Part shown: positions 8,849 to 17,830 of the stretch, piece by piece
Layout of the letters: every line of letters begins with the position of its first letter
How positions within the stretch are numbered: position 1 is the stretch's first letter
Assembly (NCBI GenBank): GCA_903857265.1
Contig: CAIODZ010000038.1
Coordinates: forward strand, 45,254-109,253
Reading direction: 5' to 3'
Length of the DNA: 64,000 bases
Origin: an uncultured Phycisphaerales bacterium
Lineage (GTDB): Bacteria > Planctomycetota > Phycisphaerae > Sedimentisphaerales > Anaerobacaceae
Notes under the pieces: model-generated
What the model was told of the DNA's origin: nothing
Databases searched by the model: none
Seen by the model: only the letters and a program-made list of their open reading frames with translations
Program-made: the position numbers and the translations under genes

Positions 8849-9595
8849 TTAATTCTGGACCGGCGCGTTTGGCTCGCTGACTACCGGCGGCAGCGCCTTT
8901 ATCGCTGGTTTTGGCATCGGTTTGAGAACGATTGTTCCAGTGAAAGAGTTCATCGCTACGAGCCGTTGTTTTGCGGCTACTGCCGGTGTGGTGCCCTCAT
9001 AAGCGGCGCCCGTTGCCACTTCCTGATAAAGTTTTGTTGCGGCCTCAGGGTTGCCAAGCTCTTCCTCGCATAAACCAAGGCCGATTTTGGCGACGGCTTC
9101 GAGGGCAGGATTGGGGCTTTGTTTAAGTTTGTCGAGCGCTTTGGTGTAGTAATCTTTGGCCTTACCTATCTGCGTAGTGATATCCTGCTGGCTGACAGCG
9201 CCGAAACGGAAATGGAGCTCCGTTCTTAGGACTTCGGCGCTTTTAATCAGTGCCGTCGCGGCAATCGCGTCATTGGATGCGTTTTTGGCGATGCTATCGA
9301 GTTCATCGGTGAGCTGGAAAAGCATATAGGCGTTATCCTGGTTCTCCAGTTGTTTCTGGGCGATAAAGGCTTTTTGCTGCGGCAGTTGTGATACAATCGT
9401 GGTGAGATTATTTTGTTCGCGTTCGACCACAACCGTTTTTTGATAGCGGTAGTAGAAAGACGATGCGAGCACGATAACGACAACAACGAGAACATATATT
9501 ACTGTCTTGAGATTCTGGTTTGCCCAGTTGGGTAAATTACCAAGCCATTCGGCCAGTTCATTGGTTTTCAGTTCGTGGCGATGTTCGGCCTTCAT
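8849..9595 (-). CDS. membrane-anchored TPR-like protein
   Basis: A 248-residue protein. A hydrophilic N-terminus (about 30 residues, KAEHRHELKTNELAEWLG) is followed by one transmembrane helix (TVIYVLVVVVIVLASSFYY). A helical periplasmic part follows, with TPR-like hairpins such as AKDYYTKALDKLKQSPNPAL and LCEEELGNPEAATKLYQEVA. The layout resembles YfgM-type ancillary proteins of the Sec translocon, but similarity is only structural. It ends in a Pro-rich tail and lies 12 bases upstream of the pseudouridine synthase gene on the same strand. Confidence 0.75.
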   Translation of the reverse strand: MKAEHRHELKTNELAEWLGNLPNWANQNLKTVIYVLVVVVIVLASSFYYRYQKTVVVEREQNNLTTIVSQLPQQKAFIAQKQLENQDNAYMLFQLTDELDSIAKNASNDAIAATALIKSAEVLRTELHFRFGAVSQQDITTQIGKAKDYYTKALDKLKQSPNPALEAVAKIGLGLCEEELGNPEAATKLYQEVATGAAYEGTTPAVAAKQRLVAMNSFTGTIVLKPMPKPAIKALPPVVSEPNAPVQN

Positions 9596-9686
9596 ATTTA
9601 TTCTCCGTTAAAATATCTTACAAAAACCCTGTTATTTACGAACAGCGAAGCAACGAAAGCCCTATTCTACCAGAGGTCGTTTTGTG

Positions 9687-9715
9687 TTGCAATGGTGGTA
9701 TGAGGGGGGTAAGAT
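9687..9715 (+). promoter_or_regulatory. sigma70-like promoter for the S55 peptidase homologue
   Basis: TTGCAA (9687-9692), a 17-base spacer and TAAGAT (9710-9715), about 38 bases before the proposed ATG at 9754. Found by eye only. Confidence 0.45.
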
Positions 9716-9753
9716 TAAAGTTTTACATTAAAAAAGGATTTCAAGGGTTGGCG

Positions 9754-11610
9754 ATGACTCAAGATATGCCGCTATTTAAGGCAGGTTTTCTGGTTTGCAC
9801 AGTGATGTGCGTTGTTGCTATTTGCGGGGCAGCGGAAAAGCCGCAAGCAGGAGTTGCGAAGGGATTGGAGGGAATTTGGGACCCCGCGAGGTATATCAGC
9901 GTTGATGAGATTAAGCCGGGTATGGAGGCGTATTGCCTGACGGTTTATAAAGGGACGGAGGTCGAGAAGTTCGGTCTGGAGGTCCTGAGTGTTGTTCACG
10001 ATTTTACGCCCGGTCGGGACGCCATATTAGTTCGGGGGACCGACGAGCGATTCATTCATACGGGGCCTGTCGGGGGTTGCAGCGGTTCGCCTGTTTATAT
10101 AAATGGCCGGCTGGCGGGTGCGATGGCGATGGGGTGGGTATTCAGCAAAGACCCGCTTTATGGCGTAACGCCGATTGCGGATATGCTTAGCGTGGGCGGG
10201 GCCGCGTTTAACCAATCAGGTGGTGAATCTTTGAGCAACGGGCCTGGCTTTGCGCTGGATTTTTCGAGGCCGATTGATTTTGCCCAGGTTGAAAAGAAAA
10301 TTTTGTCGCCGGTAACGTCATCGCACGGGGAGTTCGCGGGGGCGTCGATGCTGCCCTGTCCGATTGTAGTTTCGGGTATGCCGGAGTCGGTGACGAGTGA
10401 TTTGGATGAAACGCTACGGCCTTTAGGGTTTATGGTTGTGTCGGGCGCGGGCGGGGGCAAGTCGAGCGATGTTTGTGATATTAAGCCGGTGCCTGGGGGG
10501 TGTCTGACGGTGCCGTTAGTTACCGGCGATATTACCATCGAGGTTGTCGGGACTATTACCGAGGTGAGGGGCAATGATATTTACGCCTTCGGGCATTCAT
10601 TTTTGGGTTATGGGCCTGTGGATTTACCGATGGCGATGGGCGAGGTGCATACGGTTGTGTCGAGCGTGATGCGGTCGTTTAAGGTGGGGACATCGGTGAA
10701 CGTTATAGGCGCGTTGAGGGCGGATGAGTCAACGGCTGTTCGGGGCAGAATCGGGGCTGAGGCGAGGATGATTCCGCTGACGGTGAGCGTGACCCGGTAT
10801 AACGACAGCCAGCCGAGGAAATATAACTGCCGGATTGCGGATAACCGAATACTGACGCCACGGCTGCTTCGGGCTGTTGTGATGAGCGCGGGGGTTTTTC
10901 AGGGAGAGATGCCGCCTGATAACACGGTTTTCTACAAGGGCACTATCGAAACTGACGGGGCGGGAACCGTGGTTTTTGATAATGTCTCGACGGGCGAAGG
11001 TTTGAACGGTGCAGTACGTGACACGATGAGCCCCGTGGGTTTGCTGATGAATAATCCCTACAGGCAGGTTCGGGTAAAGTCAATTAACGTGGATTTGGAC
11101 ATACGCGAAAAGGATATTACTTCGGCTATATGGTCTGTCGGGTTGTCCGGCTCCCGCGTCAAACGGGGCGATAACCTGGGCGTGGAGGTTGTTACGGAGT
11201 CGGTGCGGGCGCAGAAGCAAAAGTACAATTTCAATTTTACCGTGCCTGAGAATACCCCTGCGGGGACATATCAGCTGATTATCTGCGGCGGGTTAGAGTA
11301 TGAGGAATTTTTGAGGAAGGCGGTCCCGCACAGGTTTGCTCCTGAGAATATGGACACGCTGGTCGGGGTGATGAACAGGATTTTGGCGGTAGGCAGGAAT
11401 GAGCTTCATTGTGTTATGGTTTTGCCTGCGGGGGGGGTTGCACTGGAGCAGGCGGAACTGCCCGAGCTGCCTGCGACAAAGGCGATGGTTCTTGGCGATT
11501 CGAGGAGGGCCAATACAATGCAGGTATATCCCGGCTGGATTGATAAAAGCGTGCGGACGTCAACGATAATCGTGGATAAAAAAATTATGAATGTTACGGT
11601 GGAACAGTGA
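9754..11610 (+). CDS. SpoIVB-type (S55) serine peptidase homologue, exported
   Basis: A 618-residue protein with a signal sequence (hydrophobic AGFLVCTVMCVVAICGA). An N-terminal domain resembles the S55 peptidase SpoIVB: HTGPVGGCSGSPVYINGR, with the nucleophile-type serine at about residue 110, followed by AGAMAMGWVFSKDPLYGVTPI, which matches the SpoIVB segment after its catalytic serine. Acidic and histidine partners cannot be assigned with certainty. The middle and C-terminal parts are beta-rich and unassigned. The start is placed at the ATG with AAGGG six bases upstream, because the longer open frame would put the signal sequence inside the protein. The stop overlaps the next gene (GTGA), so the two are co-translated. 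This organism type does not sporulate, so a SpoIVB role is unlikely. Confidence 0.8.
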   Translation: MTQDMPLFKAGFLVCTVMCVVAICGAAEKPQAGVAKGLEGIWDPARYISVDEIKPGMEAYCLTVYKGTEVEKFGLEVLSVVHDFTPGRDAILVRGTDERFIHTGPVGGCSGSPVYINGRLAGAMAMGWVFSKDPLYGVTPIADMLSVGGAAFNQSGGESLSNGPGFALDFSRPIDFAQVEKKILSPVTSSHGEFAGASMLPCPIVVSGMPESVTSDLDETLRPLGFMVVSGAGGGKSSDVCDIKPVPGGCLTVPLVTGDITIEVVGTITEVRGNDIYAFGHSFLGYGPVDLPMAMGEVHTVVSSVMRSFKVGTSVNVIGALRADESTAVRGRIGAEARMIPLTVSVTRYNDSQPRKYNCRIADNRILTPRLLRAVVMSAGVFQGEMPPDNTVFYKGTIETDGAGTVVFDNVSTGEGLNGAVRDTMSPVGLLMNNPYRQVRVKSINVDLDIREKDITSAIWSVGLSGSRVKRGDNLGVEVVTESVRAQKQKYNFNFTVPENTPAGTYQLIICGGLEYEEFLRKAVPHRFAPENMDTLVGVMNRILAVGRNELHCVMVLPAGGVALEQAELPELPATKAMVLGDSRRANTMQVYPGWIDKSVRTSTIIVDKKIMNVTVEQ

Positions 11611-13889
11611 TTAAGAAAATACAATCAAAATACGTTTTTGCGATAATGTTTTTGGTGTGTCTGTCGGCTTCTTTTTGCAGCGCGGTAACAAGCAAGGTTA
11701 CCCGTCATAACAGCAGCCGGGAATTTCAAAAAGGTGAGGCGAACGACGTTGTAATCGGCTCCCGCGGGACGATACAATTAGGCAGGCGTGCCGAAATCCT
11801 TGTAAAGCAGTTCGATGACGTCTGGTCAATCAACAGTATCGTTTCAATCGGAGATATCGTGTATGTAGGGACAAGCCCTGACGGCGGTGTTTACTCATTC
11901 GGTTCGGGCGGATTGAAAAAGATTTACGCGGCGAAATTGACAAAGAAGGAGCGTACCAAAGACGGTAATGACCGTGAAGTCAATGAGCCGAATGACCCGA
12001 ATGCGGTCAAGCAGGACAAGCATTTTGCCAATGAGCATATTTTCGCGATGGCGGCGGATGCTTCGGGTCATCTTTTGGTTGGCATAAGCGGGCAGAGATG
12101 CGCATTATGCCGGCTGGAAGGCGGCGAGTTGAAGACGATTTTTGAGCCGAACGATGCGAATTACATATTCGCAATATCGGCGGACAAGGGCGGGGACATT
12201 TATCTTGGAACGGGGCCGAAGGGCAGGATTTATCGTATCGATTCTTCGGGAAAGCGCGGCGAGGTGCTGTATGACAGTCCCGACAAGAACATACTTTCGC
12301 TTGCGCAGGGGCCTGACGGTTTTATTTACGCCGGCAGCGACAGCCGAGGGCTTATTTACAGGATAAATACGAAGACGAAAGATGCCGCGATTTTGTATGA
12401 CAGCGAACAGCAGGAGATAACGGCTTTGGTGTTCATTGGCGAGGAACTGTACGCGGCGGCTACTTCAGCCAACGCGGTCGGGGCCGAGGCGAAATTTGCC
12501 GCTCAGCAGCCACAGGCGGGTCGTCCTGAAGTGAAGGAAGAGGAAGGGGAAGGAGATTCTGGCGAGGAGAGTGACGGCGGTTCGAATACGCTCATCGCAG
12601 GCGGGACAAAACTTCAGATTGCCAACACAAAGGAGCCGGCGGGCGAACAGCAGGCGGAGCATAAAATGGCTGTCGCGATACCGCCGATGCCCGCACAGAC
12701 AAGTTATATTTACAAGGTTACAAAGGACGGCTTTGTTACGGATATATTCAATGAGTCAGCGGTATTTTTCTGCCTGGCGGCACAGGGTAAGGAGCTTCTG
12801 GTTGGAACGGGCAACAACGCCCAGCTTTTTGCTGTGGAGCCGAATTCAGAGGAAGAGGCGGTTGTTTTTGAAGACAAGCAGGTGTCGCAGATTACAGCGG
12901 TCATTACTGTCGGCGATAACGCGTATGTAGGAATGGCAAACCCTGCCCGGCTGGTGAAGCTGGGAAAGGTTTTTGCGAGTGAGGGTATATATACGTCGGA
13001 ACTTGTTGACGCGGGACAGCCGGCGAAGTGGGGCAAACTTCAGATTGAAGCCGACGTGCCGCAGGGGTGCAAAGTGCTGATGGCCTGCCGCAGTGGCAAT
13101 GTGAAAGACGTCAATGACAAGAGTTTTTCAAAGTGGACGGAGCCGAAGGAAGTTACCGGCCCTGTGCAGCTGGATTGCCCCGTGAACAGGTTCGCTCAGT
13201 ATAAACTCGTGTTGCGAGACAGCGACGGCAAGGTCAGCCCGGTTGTGCGCGAGGTTGCGGTGGCATCAGCGGTTCCTAATTTGGCGCCGAGGGTTGAATC
13301 GGTGAATGTTACGCGGATGGAAGGGCCGGGCAAAAACGGCGAATTCAAAATCAGTTACGACGCCAAAGACGATAACGGCGACAAGCTGATTTACAAGATA
13401 GATTTCAGAAGGGTCGGCAGAACCGGGTGGATTGAGATGAAGGATGCAGTCGAGGCCGGCAGCTTTGAGTGGGACAGCAAAACGGTCGAGGACGGCAGAT
13501 ACGAAATCAGGGTTACGGCAAGCGATGAGAGGAGCAATACGCCTGAGACAAAACTGACGGGCAGCAGGGTGAGCGACGCGGTTGTGGTTGATAATACCGG
13601 GCCGGTTGTAGTGAAATACAAGCTCGAAAAAGCAGGCAAGAAAATAACGATGAAGTTTACGGTCAATGACGAGCTAAGCGCGATAGGCAAAGTCGAATAC
13701 ACGGTTGATAGCGATGCCAACTGGATTGGGATTGTGCCGGATGACCTTATTTATGATACTACAAGCGAGGACTTTACGATTCTGGTGGAGAAACTGTCCG
13801 CGGGTCAGCACATAATTTCGCTGAAACTGGCCGACGCGGTCGGCAATACGACTTACAAGACCTATGAGATAAATATAGAAGACAAATAA
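11607..13889 (+). CDS. exported beta-propeller and Ig-like protein
   Basis: A 760-residue secreted protein with signal peptide (cleavage probably after SASFCSA). Propeller-like blades recur in the N-terminal half: GDIVYVGTSPDGGVYSF, GDIYLGTGPKGRIYRID, GFIYAGSDSRGLIYRIN and ELLVGTGNNAQLFAVEP. A Gln/Glu/Gly-rich low-complexity stretch (about residues 290-360) interrupts the propeller. The C-terminal third has Ig/FN3-like strands (YDAKDDNGDKLIYKIDFR, DGRYEIRVTASDE, and a bacterial Ig-like end). The GTG start overlaps the stop of the S55 homologue by four bases, so the two proteins probably act together in the envelope. No enzymatic motif is seen. Confidence 0.82.
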   Translation: MIKKIQSKYVFAIMFLVCLSASFCSAVTSKVTRHNSSREFQKGEANDVVIGSRGTIQLGRRAEILVKQFDDVWSINSIVSIGDIVYVGTSPDGGVYSFGSGGLKKIYAAKLTKKERTKDGNDREVNEPNDPNAVKQDKHFANEHIFAMAADASGHLLVGISGQRCALCRLEGGELKTIFEPNDANYIFAISADKGGDIYLGTGPKGRIYRIDSSGKRGEVLYDSPDKNILSLAQGPDGFIYAGSDSRGLIYRINTKTKDAAILYDSEQQEITALVFIGEELYAAATSANAVGAEAKFAAQQPQAGRPEVKEEEGEGDSGEESDGGSNTLIAGGTKLQIANTKEPAGEQQAEHKMAVAIPPMPAQTSYIYKVTKDGFVTDIFNESAVFFCLAAQGKELLVGTGNNAQLFAVEPNSEEEAVVFEDKQVSQITAVITVGDNAYVGMANPARLVKLGKVFASEGIYTSELVDAGQPAKWGKLQIEADVPQGCKVLMACRSGNVKDVNDKSFSKWTEPKEVTGPVQLDCPVNRFAQYKLVLRDSDGKVSPVVREVAVASAVPNLAPRVESVNVTRMEGPGKNGEFKISYDAKDDNGDKLIYKIDFRRVGRTGWIEMKDAVEAGSFEWDSKTVEDGRYEIRVTASDERSNTPETKLTGSRVSDAVVVDNTGPVVVKYKLEKAGKKITMKFTVNDELSAIGKVEYTVDSDANWIGIVPDDLIYDTTSEDFTILVEKLSAGQHIISLKLADAVGNTTYKTYEINIEDK

Positions 13890-13898
13890 ATTAGGTAG

Positions 13899-13916
13899 GG
13901 CGGGGCTTGCCCCGCC
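13899..13916. repeat. GTAGGG-type hairpin repeat
   Basis: After GGTAGG comes a perfect hairpin of two 8-base arms (GGCGGGGC and GCCCCGCC). It lies between the propeller gene and the fumarase gene. A second copy of the design (GGTAGGG plus hairpin) is on the other strand at 25738-25758. Confidence 0.7.
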
Positions 13917-13925
13917 GATTTTCCC

Positions 13926-14780
13926 GTGAGACACATAGAGTATAAAAAGATTGTTGAAGAAGTTAAAACGCTTTGTATTAAGGCGGCATACGAGCTTCCA
14001 CCGGATGTATTAGCCGCATTGCAAAAGGCAGCCCAAAGCGAATCGAATCCTTTAGCGGCGAAAATACTTCAGCAGCTTGTTGAAAACGCGCGATTGTCTA
14101 TGGGGGAGCGGATACCGCTTTGCCAGGATACTGGGCTTGCTATTGTGTTCATTGAGCAAGGGGCAGAAGTTGTTATCGAATGTCCCTCTGGCAAGACGGC
14201 TGTCGATGCGATTAACGCCGGTGTTATACAGGGATACGAAAAAGGATTCCTGCGTAAAAGCGTCGTCAGTGAGCCGATGCAGCACCGCAAAAACACGGGC
14301 AACAACTGCCCGGCGGTCATTCACTGGTCGATTGTGCCCGGTGATAAGCTCAAAATAACTTTTATGGCCAAAGGCGGCGGATGCGAAAATAAAAGTGCAT
14401 TTAGAATGTTCAAACCCACAGCGATAGCGCAGGAGATTATTGACTGGGTGGTTGAAGTTGTTAAAAACGCTGGCGCGGACGCCTGCCCGCCTTTTGTCGT
14501 AGGTGTCGGTATCGGCGGCAATTTCGAGGTTAGCTGCCTGTTGAGTAAAAAGGCGCTTGTCCGCAGTATCGATAAACCGAATGCCGATGTGTTTTATGCC
14601 GGCTTAGAGAAAGATTTGCTTACCAGAATCAATCGATTGAATGTCGGGCCGCAGGGGCTTGGCGGGGATACGACTGCTTTGGCTGTATTGATTGAGACCG
14701 CACCGTGTCATATCGCATCCCTTCCCGTCGCTGTGAATATTGAGTGCCACAGCCACCGGCATTATGCCACAGAGATTTAA
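13926..14780 (+). CDS. class I fumarate hydratase, alpha subunit
   Basis: A 284-residue homologue of the alpha (N-terminal) subunit of two-subunit iron-sulfur fumarases and tartrate dehydratases, which interconvert fumarate and malate. Family segments include IPLCQDTGLAIVFIEQG, NTGNNCPAVIHW, MAKGGGCENKSAFRM (cluster cysteines) and GVGIGGNFEVSCLLSKKAL, ending in the usual NIECHSHRHYATEI. It is not possible to tell fumarase from L-tartrate dehydratase here. The beta subunit, usually next to it, is absent: two accessory genes and then rsmA follow. The start is GTG at 13926. Confidence 0.9.
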   Translation: MRHIEYKKIVEEVKTLCIKAAYELPPDVLAALQKAAQSESNPLAAKILQQLVENARLSMGERIPLCQDTGLAIVFIEQGAEVVIECPSGKTAVDAINAGVIQGYEKGFLRKSVVSEPMQHRKNTGNNCPAVIHWSIVPGDKLKITFMAKGGGCENKSAFRMFKPTAIAQEIIDWVVEVVKNAGADACPPFVVGVGIGGNFEVSCLLSKKALVRSIDKPNADVFYAGLEKDLLTRINRLNVGPQGLGGDTTALAVLIETAPCHIASLPVAVNIECHSHRHYATEI

Positions 14781-14831
14781 TTTAGCCACATATGGCACGG
14801 AGAAAATAAAAGTTAAATTGAAACAAATATT

Positions 14832-15689
14832 ATGTCCCAAGATGATTCCAAAGAAAAAAAGAAACAAGATGGAATTAGTGAACATCCTAAAGTGTCTGCC
14901 TTCAACGTAATTCCACGCAATACCCCCGAAGTAATCGATTATCATTTAACAAGTTCTGATGGTGGTAAGCATTGGGAAAAACATCGGGGCTTACTTAGTG
15001 CAATAATTTGTGGCACCAAACCAGAAGATTCAGACCCTGCCATTCATGCCATAATTGACCCAATTATCAAAAAAGTTGTATCAGAAAATGACAACCAATT
15101 ATCTCAGAAACTACATGATTGCGCCCATAAATTACATGGAGTGAAATATCATCTTGAGACAATCCAGAAAGAGGTAGCAAAACGAGTCGAGGAATTCCAA
15201 AAGGATTATTCGGCGGGATCAGGAGTTTCAACTGAAATAAAAAATCCCAGACTCGTGTATGAAACCGAAGCATTTCTATACCAAGTAAAAAGTAGTTTAG
15301 ACCTCCTTGGTCAAGCTCTTGGCTCCAGAATTCCTCCGCTTGTATCAATGACAACTTTCAAGAAAAAAGGTAAGACGGGACATGCAGGAGGTGCTGTCAT
15401 AACTGCTCTATCACGCAATTTTCCTGAATTAGCTGAACTTTTTGAAAAACACAGATTTCAATGGATTCAAAAGCTTGTTGATATGCGTGATACGGTAGCC
15501 CACTATAGCCAATTAAGAGGGTTCCATTGTTTTATTGAGGAGCCTTTTTTGGGCAAGGGACAAATAACTATTCATTTTCCATCTATGCCGACAGGAGAAA
15601 GGGTAGATACCTATTGCGAGGAAACATATAAAAATCTTTTAGACCTTTATAGTACAGTGCTTAACATGATGCCTGATCGCAAAAAATGA
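14832..15689 (+). CDS. HEPN-like hypothetical protein
   Basis: A 285-residue, mostly helical protein that I do not recognise as a named family. The C-terminal half resembles HEPN domains: two helices (FLYQVKSSLDLLGQAL and FQWIQKLVDMRDTVAHYSQL), the second with R219-x4-H224, the RxxxxH motif of HEPN nucleases. The N-terminus is Lys-rich and charged. Base composition is clearly more AT-rich than the flanking genes, suggesting acquisition. It lies between the orphan fumarase subunit and another accessory gene on the same strand. Whether it cleaves RNA, binds nucleotides, or does neither cannot be told. Confidence 0.72.
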   Translation: MSQDDSKEKKKQDGISEHPKVSAFNVIPRNTPEVIDYHLTSSDGGKHWEKHRGLLSAIICGTKPEDSDPAIHAIIDPIIKKVVSENDNQLSQKLHDCAHKLHGVKYHLETIQKEVAKRVEEFQKDYSAGSGVSTEIKNPRLVYETEAFLYQVKSSLDLLGQALGSRIPPLVSMTTFKKKGKTGHAGGAVITALSRNFPELAELFEKHRFQWIQKLVDMRDTVAHYSQLRGFHCFIEEPFLGKGQITIHFPSMPTGERVDTYCEETYKNLLDLYSTVLNMMPDRKK

Positions 15690-15769
15690 CGCGTTGTTTT
15701 TAAAGTTTGCCGTCGGGATACCCCCCCCAGCCTACAAATGTATAATCGTTGTTAGGCACAGGAGCTTGC

Positions 15770-16315
15770 ATGCATTTTCGAGAGATTGACCATAGAATGG
15801 AGCCGCTGCACGATGTCATTGTCGGCATTAACGCCGGACTCGCGGCAATTCATAAACGGTTGGACACTGAAGAGTGGTTCGACGGAATCTGGGCGCGTGA
15901 GTACGCAGAACCATTATTAGGCCTCGGCTTTGTCGCTGCCCAAACCTACGCGGTTGGGACAGTATCAGACCTAAATAGCATCAGGATAAGTCGCGGCAAG
16001 TCAAAGGCAGAGAATCTAAAGAATTATAAGTGCTATACACAGGACACCTTCATCAAGGGAGACGTGACACGCCTCCAGCTAATAAACGCAGCTGCGAACT
16101 ATTTCAAGCATCACGATGAGTGGGGGGCACGATGGCCTATGGAGAAGCCAGATGGTTACACCACAGAAACACTGGGCAAAGTTGGTATTACTGAGAAGAC
16201 AGAGTTTCCGTGCATAGATGCTGTCGAACTACTTTGCGGCACGAGTTGGGAGTTGAACGTATTACCTAAGATATTGAAAGAGTGGCGAGTGCATTTATTC
16301 AGCACGCTGCTTTGA
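15770..16315 (+). CDS. hypothetical accessory protein
   Basis: A 181-residue, probably cytoplasmic helical protein of unknown function. The motif NAAANYFKHHDEWGARW sits near the middle; similar His/Trp-containing helices occur in uncharacterised accessory proteins. The ATG at 15770 is preferred because GGAG lies six bases upstream. The preceding 20 bases start with GTTAGGC, which matches the right-hand core of integron recombination sites, but no complete site is present. It follows the HEPN-like gene by 80 bases on the same strand. Confidence 0.65.
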   Translation: MHFREIDHRMEPLHDVIVGINAGLAAIHKRLDTEEWFDGIWAREYAEPLLGLGFVAAQTYAVGTVSDLNSIRISRGKSKAENLKNYKCYTQDTFIKGDVTRLQLINAAANYFKHHDEWGARWPMEKPDGYTTETLGKVGITEKTEFPCIDAVELLCGTSWELNVLPKILKEWRVHLFSTLL

Positions 16316-16318
16316 GCT

Positions 16319-16512
16319 CTGCGCCTAAAACCGTACAGGATGCATAAGTATATACGCGTATACTTATATACTCTCGCTCTCCGGTATAATCAGCGTCTAA
16401 AAAATGTCAATATGGGCAACTTGCCCTTCGACCTACACACACAAAAAGGTGGGGCAACAAGGGTCAAGTAGGGGCAACTAAAAACTTTCTTATGTTAGTA
16501 TTAGCATCTCTT
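16319..16512. other. intergenic region with palindromes
   Basis: About 195 bases separate the accessory gene from rsmA (converging). It holds an arm pair AAGTATA/TATACTT around TACGCG (near 16346-16365), a hairpin GGGCAA/TTGCCC near 16413-16426 and several GGGGCAAC words. The rsmA 3' end adds a TTGTGCT/AGCACAA stem. No gene is seen. Confidence 0.4.
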
Positions 16513-16515
16513 GTG

Positions 16516-17388
16516 CTAACAGCACAAATTGGTAATTGCTACGAATTGCTCAGGAGTGAGGTTATCTGGTCTGATTTCCGGGTCGATACCAAGCTGATTT
16601 AAAATCTCAGGCCAGTTCTTAATTTCTCCCAGTTGGTCGGCTGTAAGTTTGCAGCAGCTTTTGAGCATTTTGCGGCGGTGCTGTAAAAGTGCGCCGGCGA
16701 CACGACTGAGCATTTCGACGCTTTTTACCGCTTTTATTTTTTCGGGGTCGCGGACGTAGGATATAAAAGCCGAATTGACCTGCGGCTGGGGCCAGAAGAC
16801 AGTTGGTTTCAATGTCCTGATGTGTCTGACCTCACCTGTCGCGGCCATTAGTATGCTGAGGATTCCGTAATCTTTTACGCCAGATTGCGAGGTCATCCGA
16901 TCTGCGACTTCTTTCTGGATGGTAACGAACATTGCATCTGCGATAATCGGGCCTGTAACAAGATTTATAATCAGGGGAGTCGCGGCGATGTAAGGCAAAT
17001 TGGCGACAAGAAGTAGACGCCCATTGTGAATCGCACGGGCGCGATTCAGGGCGTCGATTACGACGGGTTCGATTTCGAATTTATTTTTCAGAGCGTCGGC
17101 TGCGATTATTCCAACGTTTGGTTTGTCGGCTAACTGTCCTTTAGCGATATTGGCGAGGACGGCATCGATTTCGACCGAGACGCAGTAGCCCGCCTTTTCA
17201 GCGATGCCGGAAGTGAGCGAGCCGGTGCCTGACCCGACTTCGAGGACAACGTCATTATTCTGAATGTTTGCGGTATCGATGAGCAGTCGCATCAGGTTGA
17301 GGTCGATGAGGAAGTTCTGGCCGAATCGCTTATTGGGTCTTACTCCCGCGGAATCGAGCAACTCACGAATTTGCTGTTTTGTTTGCAT
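16516..17388 (-). CDS. rsmA: 16S rRNA adenine dimethyltransferase A (KsgA)
   Basis: Dimethylates two adjacent adenosines near the 3' end of 16S rRNA late in small-subunit assembly. It has 290 residues, a normal length. NKRFGQNFLID is the N-terminal family signature (about residues 19-29), motif I is LEVGSGTGSLT near 50, and the catalytic NLPY motif is present in VANLPYIAATPLI. The C-terminal segment LLQHRRKMLKSCCK is typical. It is on the same strand as pdxA and ribE, but a four-helix-bundle gene and repeats lie between. Confidence 0.96.
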   Translation of the reverse strand: MQTKQQIRELLDSAGVRPNKRFGQNFLIDLNLMRLLIDTANIQNNDVVLEVGSGTGSLTSGIAEKAGYCVSVEIDAVLANIAKGQLADKPNVGIIAADALKNKFEIEPVVIDALNRARAIHNGRLLLVANLPYIAATPLIINLVTGPIIADAMFVTIQKEVADRMTSQSGVKDYGILSILMAATGEVRHIRTLKPTVFWPQPQVNSAFISYVRDPEKIKAVKSVEMLSRVAGALLQHRRKMLKSCCKLTADQLGEIKNWPEILNQLGIDPEIRPDNLTPEQFVAITNLCC

Positions 17389-17396
17389 AGCAAACT

Positions 17397-17431
17397 GAAT
17401 TTAGAAGTTAGAATTTAGAAGTTAGAAATTA
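17397..17431. repeat. short-period repeat arm A (left) beside the S23 gene
   Basis: A low-complexity arm built from TTAGAAG and TTAGAAT words. Inverted relative to it is the right arm at 17831-17872; they share AGAAGTTAGAA and GAATTTAGAA. The arm ends in the stop codon of the four-helix-bundle gene and begins about nine bases from the rsmA start codon. Confidence 0.7.
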
Positions 17432-17815
17432 ATCGACGTTTATTGCTATACGGGACTTTTTTACGATAGTGGTCAGGATTGCGACTATCTCATTGGCTTC
17501 ACCAAGCAGGTTGTCTATTTTTTCAGGCGGGATGATTTTAGTTTCTTTCAGGAGGCGCAGCCAGTAATGCGTTTCACGGGCTTCTTTAAGCGAAATGTTA
17601 CACTTTGATACAAAGTCAGCCCTGCTCTGTCCGGCTCGTGCCTCTTCAAGATTCGCACCTATTGACGTGCCCGACCTCAATATCTGTCTTCCCAAAACCT
17701 CAGAAGCATACTTTTGTTTAGCAAGATATTGATAAAGCTTAACTGTTCTGCATGCAAATGAAAACGTTCTGTTATTGATATCTCGTTTCCCTGGCTCTTC
17801 CTTTCCTTTGCTCAT
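17429..17815 (-). CDS. four-helix-bundle protein (S23 / 23S rRNA intervening-sequence protein family)
   Basis: A 128-residue protein of the S23 family, first known from ORFs in 23S rRNA intervening sequences and related to the Avd protein of diversity-generating retroelements. The hallmark helix pair RSGTSIGANLEEARAGQSRADF and NISLKEARETHYWLRLLKE is clear. Biochemical function of the family is unresolved; members form pentameric bundles and nucleic acid binding has been proposed. A good ribosome site (AAGGAGG) precedes the ATG. The gene is bracketed by inverted short-period repeats and lies between rsmA and pdxA, far from any rRNA. Confidence 0.88.
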   Translation of the reverse strand: MSKGKEEPGKRDINNRTFSFACRTVKLYQYLAKQKYASEVLGRQILRSGTSIGANLEEARAGQSRADFVSKCNISLKEARETHYWLRLLKETKIIPPEKIDNLLGEANEIVAILTTIVKKSRIAINVD

Positions 17816-17830
17816 TTTGGCCTCCTTTGC

